Source: Prochlorococcus sp. AG-402-A08 | GTDB taxonomy: Bacteria > Cyanobacteriota > Cyanobacteriia > PCC-6307 > Cyanobiaceae | Direction: 5' to 3' | Assembly: GCA_003279585.1 (NCBI GenBank) | Contig: QCHH01000006.1 | Coordinates: 1 to 64,000, forward strand | Length of the DNA stretch: 64,000 bases | Shown here: piece by piece, positions 27,846-37,342 of the stretch | Position numbering within the stretch: the first letter of the stretch is position 1 | Layout: each line of letters opens with the position of its first letter | Notes under the pieces: model-generated | What the model was told of the DNA's origin: nothing | Databases searched by the model: none | The model's input: only the letters and a program-made list of their open reading frames with translations | Translations under genes and position numbers: made by a program

Positions 27846-29099
27846 GTGACAGGTACACTCCCAACACAATTTAAAGATTCGGATTTATCTCCATTAACAA
27901 GGCCAAATGCTCTTGGACGATTTGGTAAGTACGGGGGGCAATATGTTCCTGAAACTTTAATACCTGCCCTTATCGAACTAGAACAAGCTGCTAAAGAAGC
28001 ATGGAAAGATTCTTCATTCAATTCAGAACTGAATCATCTACTAAAAACTTACGTAGGAAGATCCACCCCTCTATATGAAGCTACAAGATTAACTGAACAT
28101 TACAGAAAAAATACATTCAAAGGACCACGGATTTGGCTTAAAAGAGAAGACTTGAATCACACAGGTGCTCACAAAATAAATAATGCACTTGGACAAGCTC
28201 TTCTTGCGATTCGAATGGGAAAAAAAAGAATTATTGCTGAGACTGGAGCTGGACAGCATGGAGTTGCGACTGCGACAGTCTGCGCTCGTTTTGGATTGGA
28301 ATGCATTATCTATATGGGCAAAGAAGATATGCGAAGACAAGCCTTAAACGTATTCAGAATGCAATTGCTGGGAGCCTCAGTGAAGCCAGTAACAAGTGGA
28401 ACTGCGACACTCAAAGATGCAACAAGCGAAGCTATTCGAGATTGGGTTACTAATGTTGAAACAACTCATTATATTCTCGGTTCAGTTGCGGGCCCACATC
28501 CATATCCAATGTTGGTCAGAGATTTTCACGCAGTTATTGGAGAAGAGACAAAGCAACAATGTAAACAAGCCTTTGGGAGGTCTCCCGATATTCTTTTGGC
28601 TTGTGTTGGTGGCGGATCGAATGCAATGGGTCTATTCCATTCTTTTGTCGAAGACAAAAGTGTACGAATGATTGGGGTTGAAGCTGCTGGAGATGGAGTC
28701 GAAACTGGTCGACATGCCGCGACAATTACTGAAGGAAGGATAGGAGTTCTTCATGGAGCCATGAGTCTCTTGCTACAAGACAAAGATGGGCAAGTTGAGG
28801 AGGCTCATTCCATTAGCGCAGGTCTTGATTATCCAGGAGTTGGACCGGAACATAGTTACTTCAAAGAAATTGGTCGTGCGGAATATGCTGCGGTTACTGA
28901 CACTGAAGCCATAAAAGCTCTGCAATTAGTAAGTAAACTGGAAGGTATTATTCCTGCGCTCGAGACTGCTCACGCATTTGCCTATCTGGAAAAACTTTGC
29001 CCAACTCTCCATCAAGATTCAGAAATTGTCATTAACTGCTCTGGTAGAGGAGACAAAGATGTGAATACAGTTGCTGAAAAACTAGGACCAAAAATATAA
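27846..29099 (+). CDS. trpB: Tryptophan synthase beta subunit
   Basis: TrpB condenses indole and serine to tryptophan. The 417-residue protein starts at a GTG. It begins [19 protein letters not shown] near 25-43, with the PLP lysine in [20 protein letters not shown] near 98-117, [15 protein letters not shown] near 127-141 and the phosphate-binding GGGSNAMG near 248-255. The C-terminal CSGRGDKDV is also normal. This is the TrpB1 type that usually pairs with TrpA; trpA is not in the window. Confidence 0.98.
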   Translation: MTGTLPTQFKDSDLSPLTRPNALGRFGKYGGQYVPETLIPALIELEQAAKEAWKDSSFNSELNHLLKTYVGRSTPLYEATRLTEHYRKNTFKGPRIWLKREDLNHTGAHKINNALGQALLAIRMGKKRIIAETGAGQHGVATATVCARFGLECIIYMGKEDMRRQALNVFRMQLLGASVKPVTSGTATLKDATSEAIRDWVTNVETTHYILGSVAGPHPYPMLVRDFHAVIGEETKQQCKQAFGRSPDILLACVGGGSNAMGLFHSFVEDKSVRMIGVEAAGDGVETGRHAATITEGRIGVLHGAMSLLLQDKDGQVEEAHSISAGLDYPGVGPEHSYFKEIGRAEYAAVTDTEAIKALQLVSKLEGIIPALETAHAFAYLEKLCPTLHQDSEIVINCSGRGDKDVNTVAEKLGPKI

Positions 29100-29111
29100 A
29101 CTAAAACCCTA

Positions 29112-29468
29112 TTAGTACCTCGGAACAGATTGATCAACATCAGTACTCCAAGCATCTATTCCCCCAACAAGATTCCAAACACTTTTAGTTATTCCTTGTT
29201 CCAAAAGCCAAATACCAAAATTCAGACTTCTCACACCAGCATGGCAGACAACGACCACAGGCTGATCCTTCGGTAACAGTTCACCTATTTTAGCTGACCA
29301 GCTTGCAGCCTTACTCAAAGGAAGATGTAATACTGAAAATGAAAATGAAGCAATAGCAATTTCATTTTCTTCCCTCACATCTACAATGAATGGTTTGTCA
29401 GAAGAATCATCTTCTAAGATTTTATTTAACTCTTTTGGAGATATATTTAAAGGAATATTCTGGTTCAT
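29112..29468 (-). CDS. Rhodanese-domain protein
   Basis: This 118-residue single-domain rhodanese has ISPKELNKILEDDSSDKPF leading into FIVDVREENEIAIASF, and the active-site loop VVVCHAGVRS near 72-81, whose Cys is the likely sulfur carrier. The C-terminal WNLVGGIDAWSTDVDQSVP is typical. Single-domain rhodaneses transfer sulfur to various acceptors, and the substrate here is unknown. It converges with trpB (12-nt gap) and is divergent from the DUF3352 gene. Confidence 0.92.
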   Translation of the reverse strand: MNQNIPLNISPKELNKILEDDSSDKPFIVDVREENEIAIASFSFSVLHLPLSKAASWSAKIGELLPKDQPVVVVCHAGVRSLNFGIWLLEQGITKSVWNLVGGIDAWSTDVDQSVPRY

Positions 29469-29544
29469 ACTTGAGATTCTAAGTAAAGATTAAGATTTCT
29501 GTTATCAAAACTCAAAAAGTATACAAATGCTCAAATAATAAAAA

Positions 29545-31131
29545 ATGAAATCACGTCTATCTTATTTTTTAATATCAGGATTAGTAATTTCATTAATTCT
29601 CACCAGTATATTTATCTGGCGTAATAAGCATCTAAAGCAAATCCCTGAATTCAATGAACAATCATTTAATGCGCCGATTTCCTCGAAATACATACCAGCC
29701 AATACTGATCTCATTTTTCACTGGAAAATAAATCCAGCTACAGTTCCAAACTACATAGGAAATTATCAAGACAAAGCTAGTAAAAATACTATAAATAAAA
29801 AAATAAGTTTTATCATAGATTCTTCTTTTAAACTAATTAGTCTTGATTTTGCGAATGACATCTCCAAATGGGTAGGCGATTATGGGAGCTTTGCTCTATT
29901 TAATTCAAATAAACAACCTCTAAAAGATTGGATTATGGTTTTAGCAATAAAAGAAGATATAAATATTGAAAAAGAATTAGAACCTATTGTAGGTTCAAAA
30001 ATTACTGATGAAAGTGATAACCCAAATAATAAATCAACCACTTCAAAAATAGAAATAGTTTCAAAAAAAATTAATTCTAACAACTCAATTTACTTTGCAA
30101 ATGACAAAGATAATCTTTTAATAGCATCCAATCCAGAAATCATTCAATCATCAATAGAGAAAATCAATAGAAACATATTAAATACAAAAGAAAAGTATAA
30201 GAAAATTCGATTAAAAGAAAATCTTAAAGACGGGTTATTATTATTAGAAATGTCTCCAAAGAAAATTTTAAATCTAATAGGTCAAAAAGAAAATTTATTT
30301 GAGATGAATGAGATAGATGATTTAATATCTTCTATAAATTTAGAAAAGAATATATTAAATATAGAAGGAATACTATCTTATGGTTATAAGACTGAAATGC
30401 CATCCAAAGTTATTGATGATAATTTAGTTGATATAATAAAAGAATCTAAATTTTATGAAGATTTTATATTAATTGATAATCCCAACCAGTATTTCAGCAA
30501 AGATTCTGTCCATCCATATCAAAAGCTAATAGCTTTTTTAATTGAAGAATCAACAACGTTTGATTATTCAAATCTTTTTAAAATAATTCTTGAAAAATCT
30601 AAAGGAAATTTGATTTGGATAAATGATAAAGACTGGTTGGTTTTAACTAGGAAATCTGATACGAACAAAACAGAGATAAGTGATATTCTAAAAAAAGAGA
30701 ACTTTTTAAGTTCAAATCTAGATTTTCAAAACAGGCAACTAGAGATTTGGTCGAAAATAAGTACAGATGAAAATGAAATTTATAAACTAAAAGAAAACAT
30801 TGAGGCTATTATTGAAGAAGTTGATGAGACTTATATTTGGAGTCAAAACTTATCTTCTATTTCGAATTTTGACAATACATCGTACCTACAAAATTATTCA
30901 AATAATAAACAAAAGTTAGATGAGTCTAATGAGTTTAACGATGTACTAAGAATACATCTAGGAGAAGAAAAAACTAAGACAGTTTTAAATAATTTCTATC
31001 CATATATCTTATTTAAAACAATGCTAGGAAATAAACTAAGGCCCCCTAAGAATGTTGATATTTCTGTTGCAGTCCCTACAATTAATTATCCAGATTTCAT
31101 TAAAGTTAAAATCAACTTAAAAACAAGTTAA
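29545..31131 (+). CDS. DUF3352 family protein, membrane-anchored or exported
   Basis: The 528-residue protein begins with a signal-anchor-like hydrophobic stretch (residues about 4-26, including YFLISGLVISLILTSIFIW). The rest is a long polar region rich in Lys, Asn, Ile and Asp. Features consistent with DUF3352 include the early YIPANTDLIFHWKINP segment near 50-65 and recurring units ending in a hydrophobic strand. Its function is unknown, and it is probably periplasmic or lumenal. Composition is visibly more A+T-rich than its neighbours, which may reflect weak constraint rather than transfer. Confidence 0.72.
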   Translation: MKSRLSYFLISGLVISLILTSIFIWRNKHLKQIPEFNEQSFNAPISSKYIPANTDLIFHWKINPATVPNYIGNYQDKASKNTINKKISFIIDSSFKLISLDFANDISKWVGDYGSFALFNSNKQPLKDWIMVLAIKEDINIEKELEPIVGSKITDESDNPNNKSTTSKIEIVSKKINSNNSIYFANDKDNLLIASNPEIIQSSIEKINRNILNTKEKYKKIRLKENLKDGLLLLEMSPKKILNLIGQKENLFEMNEIDDLISSINLEKNILNIEGILSYGYKTEMPSKVIDDNLVDIIKESKFYEDFILIDNPNQYFSKDSVHPYQKLIAFLIEESTTFDYSNLFKIILEKSKGNLIWINDKDWLVLTRKSDTNKTEISDILKKENFLSSNLDFQNRQLEIWSKISTDENEIYKLKENIEAIIEEVDETYIWSQNLSSISNFDNTSYLQNYSNNKQKLDESNEFNDVLRIHLGEEKTKTVLNNFYPYILFKTMLGNKLRPPKNVDISVAVPTINYPDFIKVKINLKTS

Positions 31132-31145
31132 TCATAAGTTTAAAG

Positions 31146-31178
31146 TGCTATATTAAACTTATAGTTTAATGCTATACA
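31146..31178 (+). promoter_or_regulatory. Two extended -10-like boxes flanking a hairpin, upstream of gltA
   Basis: TGCTATATT (31146-31154) and TGCTATACA (31170-31178) are both TGnTATAnT-like. Between them ATTAAAC (31152-31158) and GTTTAAT (31164-31170) form a 7-bp inverted repeat with a 5-nt loop. This could be the end of the DUF3352 transcript together with the start of the gltA transcript, which would have a leader of about 85 nt. Confidence 0.35.
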
Positions 31179-31272
31179 ACAAGGTTCAAGTTGAAGATTA
31201 TTTTTTCCAATTGAACAGAAAAATTATTTTGCTGGAGCTAAAGCCATAGATAACGAACAAAAGACAACTAAT

Positions 31273-32400
31273 GTGATTCTAAAGCCAGGATTGGAAGGGG
31301 TTCCAGTAACCAATTCAGGTATATGCGAAATCAATGGAACCGAAGGAAGTTTGAACTACAGAGGTTATCCAATATCTGAGCTTGCCCAAAACAGTAGTTT
31401 TCTAGAAACTGCATTTCTCTTGATATGGGGAGAACTTCCCACTAAAAATGAGCTTCAGAAATTCGAAAAGGACGTTCAAATGCATAGACGAGTGAGCTTT
31501 CGAATCAGAGATATGCTCAAGTGTTTTCCAGAATCTGGCCATCCTATGGATGCTCTGCAAGCAAGTGCTGCATCTCTGGGCCTCTTCTATTCTCGTAGAG
31601 CAATTGATGATCCAAAATATATCTACGACGCAGTAGTGAGGTTGATTGCAAAAATTCCAACTATGGTTGCTGCTTTCGAGCAAATAAGAAAAGGAGATGA
31701 TCCAATTCAACCCCAGGATGATTTACCGTATTCTTCCAATTTCCTTTATATGCTAACCGAGAGAGAGCCCAATCCTCTTGCAGCAAGGGTTTTCGACAGA
31801 TGCTTAATTCTCCACGCCGAGCACAGTCTCAATGCGAGTACGTTTAGTGCAAGAGTAACTGCCAGCACACTAACTGATCCCTATGCTGTCGTAGCTTCTG
31901 CCGTTGGGACATTAGCTGGTCCTCTTCATGGAGGGGCCAATGAAGATGTGATAGCAATGCTAGAAGAAATTGGAAGACCTAATGAAGCCTCTTCATTTCT
32001 AAATGATGCAATTGATAAAAAAAGGAAAATCATGGGCTTTGGGCACAGGGAATATCGCGTCAAAGACCCTAGAGCAACAATTTTACAAGCCTTCGCAGAA
32101 GAACTTTTCTCAGAATTTGGTACAGATGAAATGTATGAAGTAGCCAAAGCGCTTGAAGAAGAAGCTATTTCCAGGCTGGGACCAAAAGGTATATTCCCAA
32201 ATGTTGACTTTTATTCCGGACTTGTTTATAGAAAGCTTGGTATACCTCGAGACTTGTTTACACCAGTTTTTGCAATTTCCAGAGTTGCTGGTTGGTTGGC
32301 TCACTGGAGAGAGCAACTTGGAGCAAATAGAATTTTCAGGCCATCACAAATTTATGAAGGAGCAAAAATCAGAAATTGGCAGCCTCTTGAGAGCAGATGA
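31273..32400 (+). CDS. gltA: Citrate synthase
   Basis: Citrate synthase condenses oxaloacetate and acetyl-CoA at the entry to the incomplete cyanobacterial TCA route toward 2-oxoglutarate. The 375-residue protein starts at a GTG; no in-frame ATG or TTG lies just upstream. It has LKPGLEGVPVTNSGICEING near 3-22, the catalytic His region LHAEHSLNAS near 179-188, AGPLHGGANEDV near 217-228 and the MGFGHREYRVKDPRA segment near 253-267. The order of the His, His and Asp active-site regions is normal. ndhA starts 74 nt downstream. Confidence 0.96.
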   Translation: MILKPGLEGVPVTNSGICEINGTEGSLNYRGYPISELAQNSSFLETAFLLIWGELPTKNELQKFEKDVQMHRRVSFRIRDMLKCFPESGHPMDALQASAASLGLFYSRRAIDDPKYIYDAVVRLIAKIPTMVAAFEQIRKGDDPIQPQDDLPYSSNFLYMLTEREPNPLAARVFDRCLILHAEHSLNASTFSARVTASTLTDPYAVVASAVGTLAGPLHGGANEDVIAMLEEIGRPNEASSFLNDAIDKKRKIMGFGHREYRVKDPRATILQAFAEELFSEFGTDEMYEVAKALEEEAISRLGPKGIFPNVDFYSGLVYRKLGIPRDLFTPVFAISRVAGWLAHWREQLGANRIFRPSQIYEGAKIRNWQPLESR

Positions 32401-32474
32401 TTTGAAATTTATTTTTTTCGAATTTAAAATTAATTAAAATTACACTAACCTTGTTAATAGATTAAATATCAGAA

Positions 32475-33593
32475 GTGAATTCAGGTATAGACCTTGAGAT
32501 GAGTTTTACCCAAGGTGTTCAGAACCTTGGTTTATCTCATGAATTAGCACATCTTTTATGGATCCCTCTTCCAATGCTTCTAGTATTGGTGTCCGCTGTT
32601 ATTGGTGTATTAGTCACAGTTTGGCTTGAACGAAAAATTTCTGCAGCAGCTCAACAGAGAATTGGTCCTGAATATGCAGGTGCACTTGGTATTCTTCAAC
32701 CAATGGCAGACGGTTTGAAACTTTTAGTAAAAGAAGACATTATCCCAGCGAGGGCAGACAGTGTTCTTTTTACAGTTGGTCCAATATTAGTTTTAGTGCC
32801 GGTAATTCTATCTTGGTTAATTGTTCCTTTTGGTCAAAATCTTTTGATTAGCAATGTAGGCATTGGAATCTTTTTGTGGATTGCCTTAAGTAGTATCCAA
32901 CCTATTGGTCTTCTGATGAGTGGCTACTCTTCCAATAATAAATATTCTTTGCTAGGTGGACTTAGAGCTGCCGCGCAATCAATTAGTTATGAAATTCCCC
33001 TAGCTCTAGCGGTTTTAGCAATAGTTATGATGAGCAATTCATTGAGTACTGTTGATATAGTTGAGCAACAAAATACTGCTGGTTTTCTAAGCTGGAATAT
33101 ATGGCGACAACCTGTAGGTTTTATTATTTTTTGGATCTGTGCATTGGCTGAATGCGAGAGATTACCTTTTGATTTACCGGAGGCAGAAGAAGAACTTGTA
33201 GCTGGCTATCAAACTGAGTATGCAGGTATGAAATTTGCTCTGTTTTACTTAGCTGGATACATCAATCTTGTTTTATCTGCTTTACTTGTTTCGGTTCTGT
33301 ATTTAGGGGGATGGGGTTTTCCAATATCAATTGATTGGTTTTCATCTTTGATAGGTCTTTCAATTGATAATCCATTAGTTCAAATTATTGCTGCGTCTCT
33401 AGGAATTGTTATGACAATCCTCAAGGCTTATTTACTGGTTTTCTTAGCAATTTTATTAAGATGGACTACTCCAAGAGTTCGAATTGATCAATTACTTGAT
33501 TTAGGTTGGAAGTTTCTTTTACCAATTTCATTGGTCAATTTACTTGTAACTGCTTCACTTAAATTGGCATTTCCAATGACATTTGGCGGATAA
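32475..33593 (+). CDS. ndhA: NAD(P)H-quinone oxidoreductase subunit 1
   Basis: NdhA is the membrane subunit of NDH-1 that joins the peripheral arm near the quinone site. The 372-residue protein starts at a GTG ([11 protein letters not shown]). It has about eight transmembrane helices. Hallmarks are [20 protein letters not shown] near 48-67, [17 protein letters not shown] near 72-88, [20 protein letters not shown] near 222-241 and the [14 protein letters not shown] segment near 336-349. It heads the run ndhA-ndhI-ndhG-ndhE-nadK-CYTH, with a hairpin before ndhI. Confidence 0.98.
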   Translation: MNSGIDLEMSFTQGVQNLGLSHELAHLLWIPLPMLLVLVSAVIGVLVTVWLERKISAAAQQRIGPEYAGALGILQPMADGLKLLVKEDIIPARADSVLFTVGPILVLVPVILSWLIVPFGQNLLISNVGIGIFLWIALSSIQPIGLLMSGYSSNNKYSLLGGLRAAAQSISYEIPLALAVLAIVMMSNSLSTVDIVEQQNTAGFLSWNIWRQPVGFIIFWICALAECERLPFDLPEAEEELVAGYQTEYAGMKFALFYLAGYINLVLSALLVSVLYLGGWGFPISIDWFSSLIGLSIDNPLVQIIAASLGIVMTILKAYLLVFLAILLRWTTPRVRIDQLLDLGWKFLLPISLVNLLVTASLKLAFPMTFGG

Positions 33594-33617
33594 AAGAAAA
33601 GCAACACAATCTCTAGG

Positions 33618-33653
33618 TTTTTTAAGTAAAATTACCTACATTTACTTGAAAAA
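33618..33653. repeat. 13-bp inverted repeat between ndhA and ndhI
   Basis: The left arm TTTTTTAAGTAAA (33618-33630) pairs fully with the right arm TTTACTTGAAAAA (33641-33653), counting one G-U pair, across the 10-nt loop ATTACCTACA. It could be a weak terminator or processing hairpin after ndhA, or a protein-binding dyad. A TATAAT box follows at 33659-33664. Confidence 0.6.
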
Positions 33654-33658
33654 AACTG

Positions 33659-33664
33659 TATAAT
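33659..33664 (+). promoter_or_regulatory. Candidate -10 box (TATAAT) upstream of ndhI
   Basis: A consensus TATAAT lies 38 nt before the ndhI ATG, directly after the inverted repeat. No good -35 box is 17 nt upstream. A short G+C-rich dyad (GCCGCCGGC, 33683-33691) follows, which stands out in this A+T-rich spacer. Internal promoter for ndhI is plausible. Confidence 0.4.
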
Positions 33665-33702
33665 GACTAATGTAAATAGAGGCCGCCGGCAGCAAATTTA
33701 AT

Positions 33703-34356
33703 ATGCTTGGTTTCCTTGAAAAAGTTGCCGACTACACTAAAGAAGCAGTTAGTGCAGCCAAATATTTAGTTGATGGACTAGGCGTTACCTTCGACCACAT
33801 GCGTCGAAGGCCTGTAACAGTTCAATATCCTTACGAAAAACTAATTCCCTCAGAGCGTTATAGAGGAAGGATTCATTATGAATTTGACAAGTGTATTGCT
33901 TGTGAAGTTTGCGTAAGGGTTTGCCCAATCAATCTTCCAGTTGTTGATTGGGTAATGAATAAAGAAACCAAGAAAAAAGAATTGAGAAATTATTCCATTG
34001 ACTTTGGCGCATGTATTTTTTGTGGAAATTGCGTTGAGTATTGTCCTACAAATTGCTTATCAATGACAGAAGAATATGAACTGGCTGCATTTGATAGACA
34101 TAGCCTTAACTATGACAATGTTGCTCTTGGAAGACTACCAACAAGTGTAACGTCAGATCCGTCAGTTCGGTCTCTTCGAGAATTAGCTTATTTGCCCGAA
34201 GGCATAATGGATCCTCATGAATTACCTGCGAATCAAACAAGAGCAGGTAAACTTCCAAGTCAGATTATAAAAGAACTACAAGCAGAGAAATCAAAAGAAG
34301 AAGACAAGAATAATTCATCCGATATGCTTCCAAATAAATTAAATTCTACTAATTAA
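33703..34356 (+). CDS. ndhI: NAD(P)H-quinone oxidoreductase subunit I (two [4Fe-4S] ferredoxin type)
   Basis: NdhI carries two [4Fe-4S] clusters that pass electrons toward quinone in NDH-1. The 217-residue protein has the two Cys motifs [12 protein letters not shown] near 64-75 and [12 protein letters not shown] near 103-114. The N-terminal amphipathic part ([20 protein letters not shown]) and [13 protein letters not shown] are typical. The C-terminal tail (residues about 185-217) is charged and variable. The stop overlaps the ndhG start by one base, showing coupling. Confidence 0.98.
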   Translation: MLGFLEKVADYTKEAVSAAKYLVDGLGVTFDHMRRRPVTVQYPYEKLIPSERYRGRIHYEFDKCIACEVCVRVCPINLPVVDWVMNKETKKKELRNYSIDFGACIFCGNCVEYCPTNCLSMTEEYELAAFDRHSLNYDNVALGRLPTSVTSDPSVRSLRELAYLPEGIMDPHELPANQTRAGKLPSQIIKELQAEKSKEEDKNNSSDMLPNKLNSTN

Positions 34357-34958
34357 TGAATATTGCTTTTTCGACAGAATTAATTTGTTTTTTAATTCTT
34401 AGTTCTGTAGTAATTTCTGGGAGTTTGGCAGTTGTTTTATTAGACAATATTGTTTACTCAGCATTTTTATTAGGCGGAGTATTTATGGCTGTAGCAGGTT
34501 TATATCTTTTACTAAATGCTAGTTTTGTCGCTGCAGCTCAAATTCTTGTATATGTAGGAGCTGTAAATGTTTTAATATTATTTGCAATTATGTTAGTTAA
34601 TAAGAAAGAAAAATTAAAACCAATTAAAGGTCTGAGAACAAGAAAATTGATATCTGGTGCGGTTTGTGGTGGATTACTAATTTTATTATTGAGAGTAAGC
34701 ATTACCACTAAATGGAACTTACCTGGACCAAAATCTATTGGTGAAGAAGCAACTGAAAGAATTGGCGAACATCTATTCACAGATTATTTATTACCTTTTG
34801 AACTTGCCTCTATTCTATTATTAATGGCTATGATAGGAGCAATTGTATTAGCAAGAAGAGATGTCTCAATTCCAAAAGATGATATAAATGATTTCAAGAA
34901 TGATAATTCCTTAAATGATAAAAAAATTCCTCTTCTTTCAGAAAATAGTTTAAAATGA
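34356..34958 (+). CDS. ndhG: NAD(P)H-quinone oxidoreductase subunit 6
   Basis: NdhG is a membrane subunit of NDH-1 (NuoJ-like). The 200-residue protein has about five hydrophobic helices. Recognisable segments are [20 protein letters not shown] near 26-45, [21 protein letters not shown] near 53-73 and [23 protein letters not shown] near 146-168. The C-terminus is polar and variable. Its ATG overlaps the ndhI stop. ndhE follows after 34 nt. Confidence 0.96.
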   Translation: MNIAFSTELICFLILSSVVISGSLAVVLLDNIVYSAFLLGGVFMAVAGLYLLLNASFVAAAQILVYVGAVNVLILFAIMLVNKKEKLKPIKGLRTRKLISGAVCGGLLILLLRVSITTKWNLPGPKSIGEEATERIGEHLFTDYLLPFELASILLLMAMIGAIVLARRDVSIPKDDINDFKNDNSLNDKKIPLLSENSLK

Positions 34959-34992
34959 ATACAACTATATCTATAAAATTTACTTACTAAAG

Positions 34993-35322
34993 ATGTTAGA
35001 AAATTCTTTTGGGCCAGTACCTCTTCAAGCTTATCTTATTGTTGCTGCATTTCTTTTCTGTACAGGTGTCTGGGGATTAATAAATAGTAGAAATGCGGTA
35101 CGAGTCTTAATGAGTATTGAATTGATGTTAAACGCAGTGAACATAAATCTTATGAGTTTTTCATCCTACATAGACGGATCAATAATTAGAGGACAAGTGT
35201 TTTCAATTTTTGTTATCACAGTAGCCGCGGCAGAGGCGGCAGTTGGACTTGCAATACTACTTTCATTGTATAGAAATAGAGTTACTATTGATATGGAAAG
35301 TTTTAATCTACTAAAATGGTAG
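34993..35322 (+). CDS. ndhE: NAD(P)H-quinone oxidoreductase subunit 4L
   Basis: NdhE (NuoK-like) is a small three-helix membrane subunit of NDH-1. The 109-residue protein has [20 protein letters not shown] near 9-28, the conserved [20 protein letters not shown] near 34-53, whose Glu lies within a helix and is implicated in proton pumping, and [21 protein letters not shown] near 73-93 with a second conserved Glu. The nadK gene follows 9 nt after its stop. Confidence 0.97.
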   Translation: MLENSFGPVPLQAYLIVAAFLFCTGVWGLINSRNAVRVLMSIELMLNAVNINLMSFSSYIDGSIIRGQVFSIFVITVAAAEAAVGLAILLSLYRNRVTIDMESFNLLKW

Positions 35323-35331
35323 GTATTATCA

Positions 35332-36237
35332 ATGACAACAAATCTGATCTGGATCTTATATAGATCAGATAGCGATACTGCATATAAAGAAACCTTGAAT
35401 TGTAAGAAAATCATCGAAGGTTATGGGAAAAAAGTTTTATTTTCAGAAATAAGTAATGAAACCAATAATATTAATAAATTATTTTCAGTATCTGAGATTT
35501 TACCGGAAATCGCTCTTGTTTTAGGAGGTGATGGAACAGTTTTAAGAGCAGCCAGATTTTTATCCCCAAAAAACATACCTATTTTAAGTTTCAATGTTGG
35601 AGGGAATCTAGGCTTTTTGACACACGATCGTCATATCTTAAAGCAAGCAAATTTTTGGGAAAGAGTTTCAAATAATAGATTTAATATTCAAAAAAGAATG
35701 ATGCTTGAAGCAACTATATTTACCGAAAAGAATAATCATGAAAGCAAAATTAAAAAATCATTTTTTGCACTAAATGATTTTTATTTACGATCTTGCACAG
35801 ACGAAATTTCACCTACTTGCAGCCTTGAGCTTGCAATAGATGGTGAAGCTGTTGACAAATATAAAGGAGATGGACTTATCTTCTCTACTCCTACAGGTTC
35901 TACTGCTTACTCTATGGCCGCAGGAGGGCCAATAATCCATCCTTCATTAGATGCGATAATCGTAAGCGCAATTTGTCCAATGAGCTTGGCCAGTAGACCG
36001 ATTGTGGTGCCTCCTGAATCTCAATTAGTAATAAAACCAATAAAAGAAAATAAGCAAAAAATTAACTTATGGTTAGATGGATCTAGTGGATGTCTAATTG
36101 AAGCTAGTGATACATGCTTAATAAAGAAATCTAATCATTCAACCTCGATAATAATTTTAGACGAAAATCTTTCTTATTATAAAACAATCACTCAAAAACT
36201 TCATTGGGCCAGCAGCCTTAATGAGAGTAATAAATAA
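35332..36237 (+). CDS. nadK: NAD kinase
   Basis: NAD kinase makes NADP from NAD and ATP. The 301-residue protein has the GGDGTVLRAARF motif near 63-74 with the catalytic Asp, FNVGGNLGFLTH near 84-95, the YKGDGLIFSTPTGSTAY segment near 178-194 and SLASRPIVVPP near 219-229. Motif order and length are normal. It sits at the end of the NDH-1 run, so the NADP supply and NAD(P)H-linked electron flow may be coexpressed; that is inference. Cyanobacteria often have a second NAD kinase. Confidence 0.96.
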   Translation: MTTNLIWILYRSDSDTAYKETLNCKKIIEGYGKKVLFSEISNETNNINKLFSVSEILPEIALVLGGDGTVLRAARFLSPKNIPILSFNVGGNLGFLTHDRHILKQANFWERVSNNRFNIQKRMMLEATIFTEKNNHESKIKKSFFALNDFYLRSCTDEISPTCSLELAIDGEAVDKYKGDGLIFSTPTGSTAYSMAAGGPIIHPSLDAIIVSAICPMSLASRPIVVPPESQLVIKPIKENKQKINLWLDGSSGCLIEASDTCLIKKSNHSTSIIILDENLSYYKTITQKLHWASSLNESNK

Positions 36238-36243
36238 TAAATT

Positions 36244-36744
36244 ATGGGGATAGAAATCGAAAGAAGATTCTTAGTTGCAAATGAAGATTGGAAATCTGAA
36301 ATCATACTAAGTGAAGCTTTTGATCAAGCCTACCTAAATTCAAAAGTAGATACCTGGGCCACTCGAGTAAGAGTAATAGAAAATAAAAAAGCATACATAA
36401 CATTAAAATCATCTTTAGATGGATTAAAAAACTATGAATTTGAATATTCAATTCCCACAACAGATGCTATTGAATTAATAAAATTTTCAAAATATAAAAT
36501 TACTAAAACTCGTCATCAGATAAAAATAAATAAAAAAGATTGGGTAGTTGATGTATTTGATGGATCAAATTCTTCTCTAATAATTGCTGAAATTGAATTG
36601 CATTCTGAATCCGAAGAAATTCAAATCCCATCATGGTGTGGCAAAGAGATAACTGGGATCAAATCATTAAGCAATGCTTCTCTAGCAATAACACCTATTT
36701 CTAAGTTATCAGTCAAAGATCGAATGAAACTCAAAGAATCCTAA
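36244..36744 (+). CDS. CYTH-domain protein, possible inorganic triphosphatase
   Basis: The 166-residue protein belongs to the CYTH superfamily. The signature EIERRFL, matching ExExK/R, is at residues 4-10. Further basic and acidic strand motifs fit a triphosphate tunnel: WATRVRVIENKKAYITLKS near 39-57, YEFEYSIP near 64-71, KITKTRHQI near 82-90, and WVVDVFDGSN near 99-108. Short bacterial members of this type hydrolyse inorganic triphosphate, but the substrate is unproven here. It follows nadK by 6 nt and is probably cotranscribed. Confidence 0.88.
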   Translation: MGIEIERRFLVANEDWKSEIILSEAFDQAYLNSKVDTWATRVRVIENKKAYITLKSSLDGLKNYEFEYSIPTTDAIELIKFSKYKITKTRHQIKINKKDWVVDVFDGSNSSLIIAEIELHSESEEIQIPSWCGKEITGIKSLSNASLAITPISKLSVKDRMKLKES

Positions 36745-36830
36745 GCAAAAAGCAACTTGTCCTTTAGATTGTCTTTATAATTATTACTGGTAAGTTCCAC
36801 TAGCTATGCATCCTTTGCAAGAGGTATAAC

Positions 36831-36980
36831 TTGTATGGTCTTTATGACAGAGAAGGTATCCTTCGCTTCACATGCTCTGACAAGGAGGCTTGCATCGCAT
36901 ATGCAAAGTTATTTGAGCTGTCATCAATTGAGTTTTCTCTAATGCCCTTATCAGATATCAATGAGGAAGACAATAATTAG
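36831..36980 (+). CDS. Small conserved-looking hypothetical protein, 49 aa
   Basis: A plus-strand ORF starts at TTG 36831 with the good ribosome-binding site AGAGG seven bases upstream. It encodes 49 residues with the start YGLYDREGILRFTCSDKEAC and an acidic end (NEEDNN). I recall similar short proteins in marine picocyanobacteria but cannot name a family. It is soluble and acidic. It lies between the CYTH gene and the convergent PedR-like regulator, ending 5 nt from that gene. Codon use looks coding. Confidence 0.6.
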   Translation: MYGLYDREGILRFTCSDKEACIAYAKLFELSSIEFSLMPLSDINEEDNN

Positions 36981-36985
36981 ATTTT

Positions 36986-37267
36986 CTACGAATCGGTTTC
37001 ATCTGGCAATGAACAACAATTGAACCCATCCCTGCATATCTTTCCATGATCCATTGCCCAGTTCAATAAAGCTACTCTGTTTTTTGAGCCAGTTTTTGTA
37101 AACATATTGCTCACGTGATTGTCTACAGTTCTTTTGCTAATTGTGAGTTTTTCAGCAATCTCTTGATTAGTGAGCCCATCTGCAACTAATCCAATAATCT
37201 CCATTTCCCTAGCTGAGAGTCCCATATGGGACGAATTAGCGATCTCTCCTGTAAACATTCCCCTCAC
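36986..37267 (-). CDS. Small LuxR-type regulator, PedR-like
   Basis: This 93-residue protein is essentially a stand-alone LuxR/FixJ DNA-binding domain: LSAREMEIIGLVADGLTNQE near 17-36, then IAEKLTISKRTVDNHVSNMF near 37-56. There is no receiver domain. Its size fits cyanobacterial PedR (Ssl0564), reported to sense photosynthetic electron transport through thioredoxin. Three Cys residues in the C-terminal tail (78, 84, 85) could serve redox sensing. Assignment to PedR is by size and domain, not by alignment. It is divergent from metF with a 75-nt spacer. Confidence 0.8.
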   Translation of the reverse strand: MRGMFTGEIANSSHMGLSAREMEIIGLVADGLTNQEIAEKLTISKRTVDNHVSNMFTKTGSKNRVALLNWAMDHGKICRDGFNCCSLPDETDS

Positions 37268-37342
37268 TCACAACTCTTTAATTAATACTACTTAGATTAG
37301 GGCCTTTCATCACCGATAGTAATTATCTGGTAAAAAATACAT

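Noticed and set aside
29545-31131. Horizontal transfer of the A+T-rich DUF3352 gene
   Set aside because: No mobile-element marks or tRNA border, and related proteins are widespread in cyanobacteria; weak constraint explains the composition.
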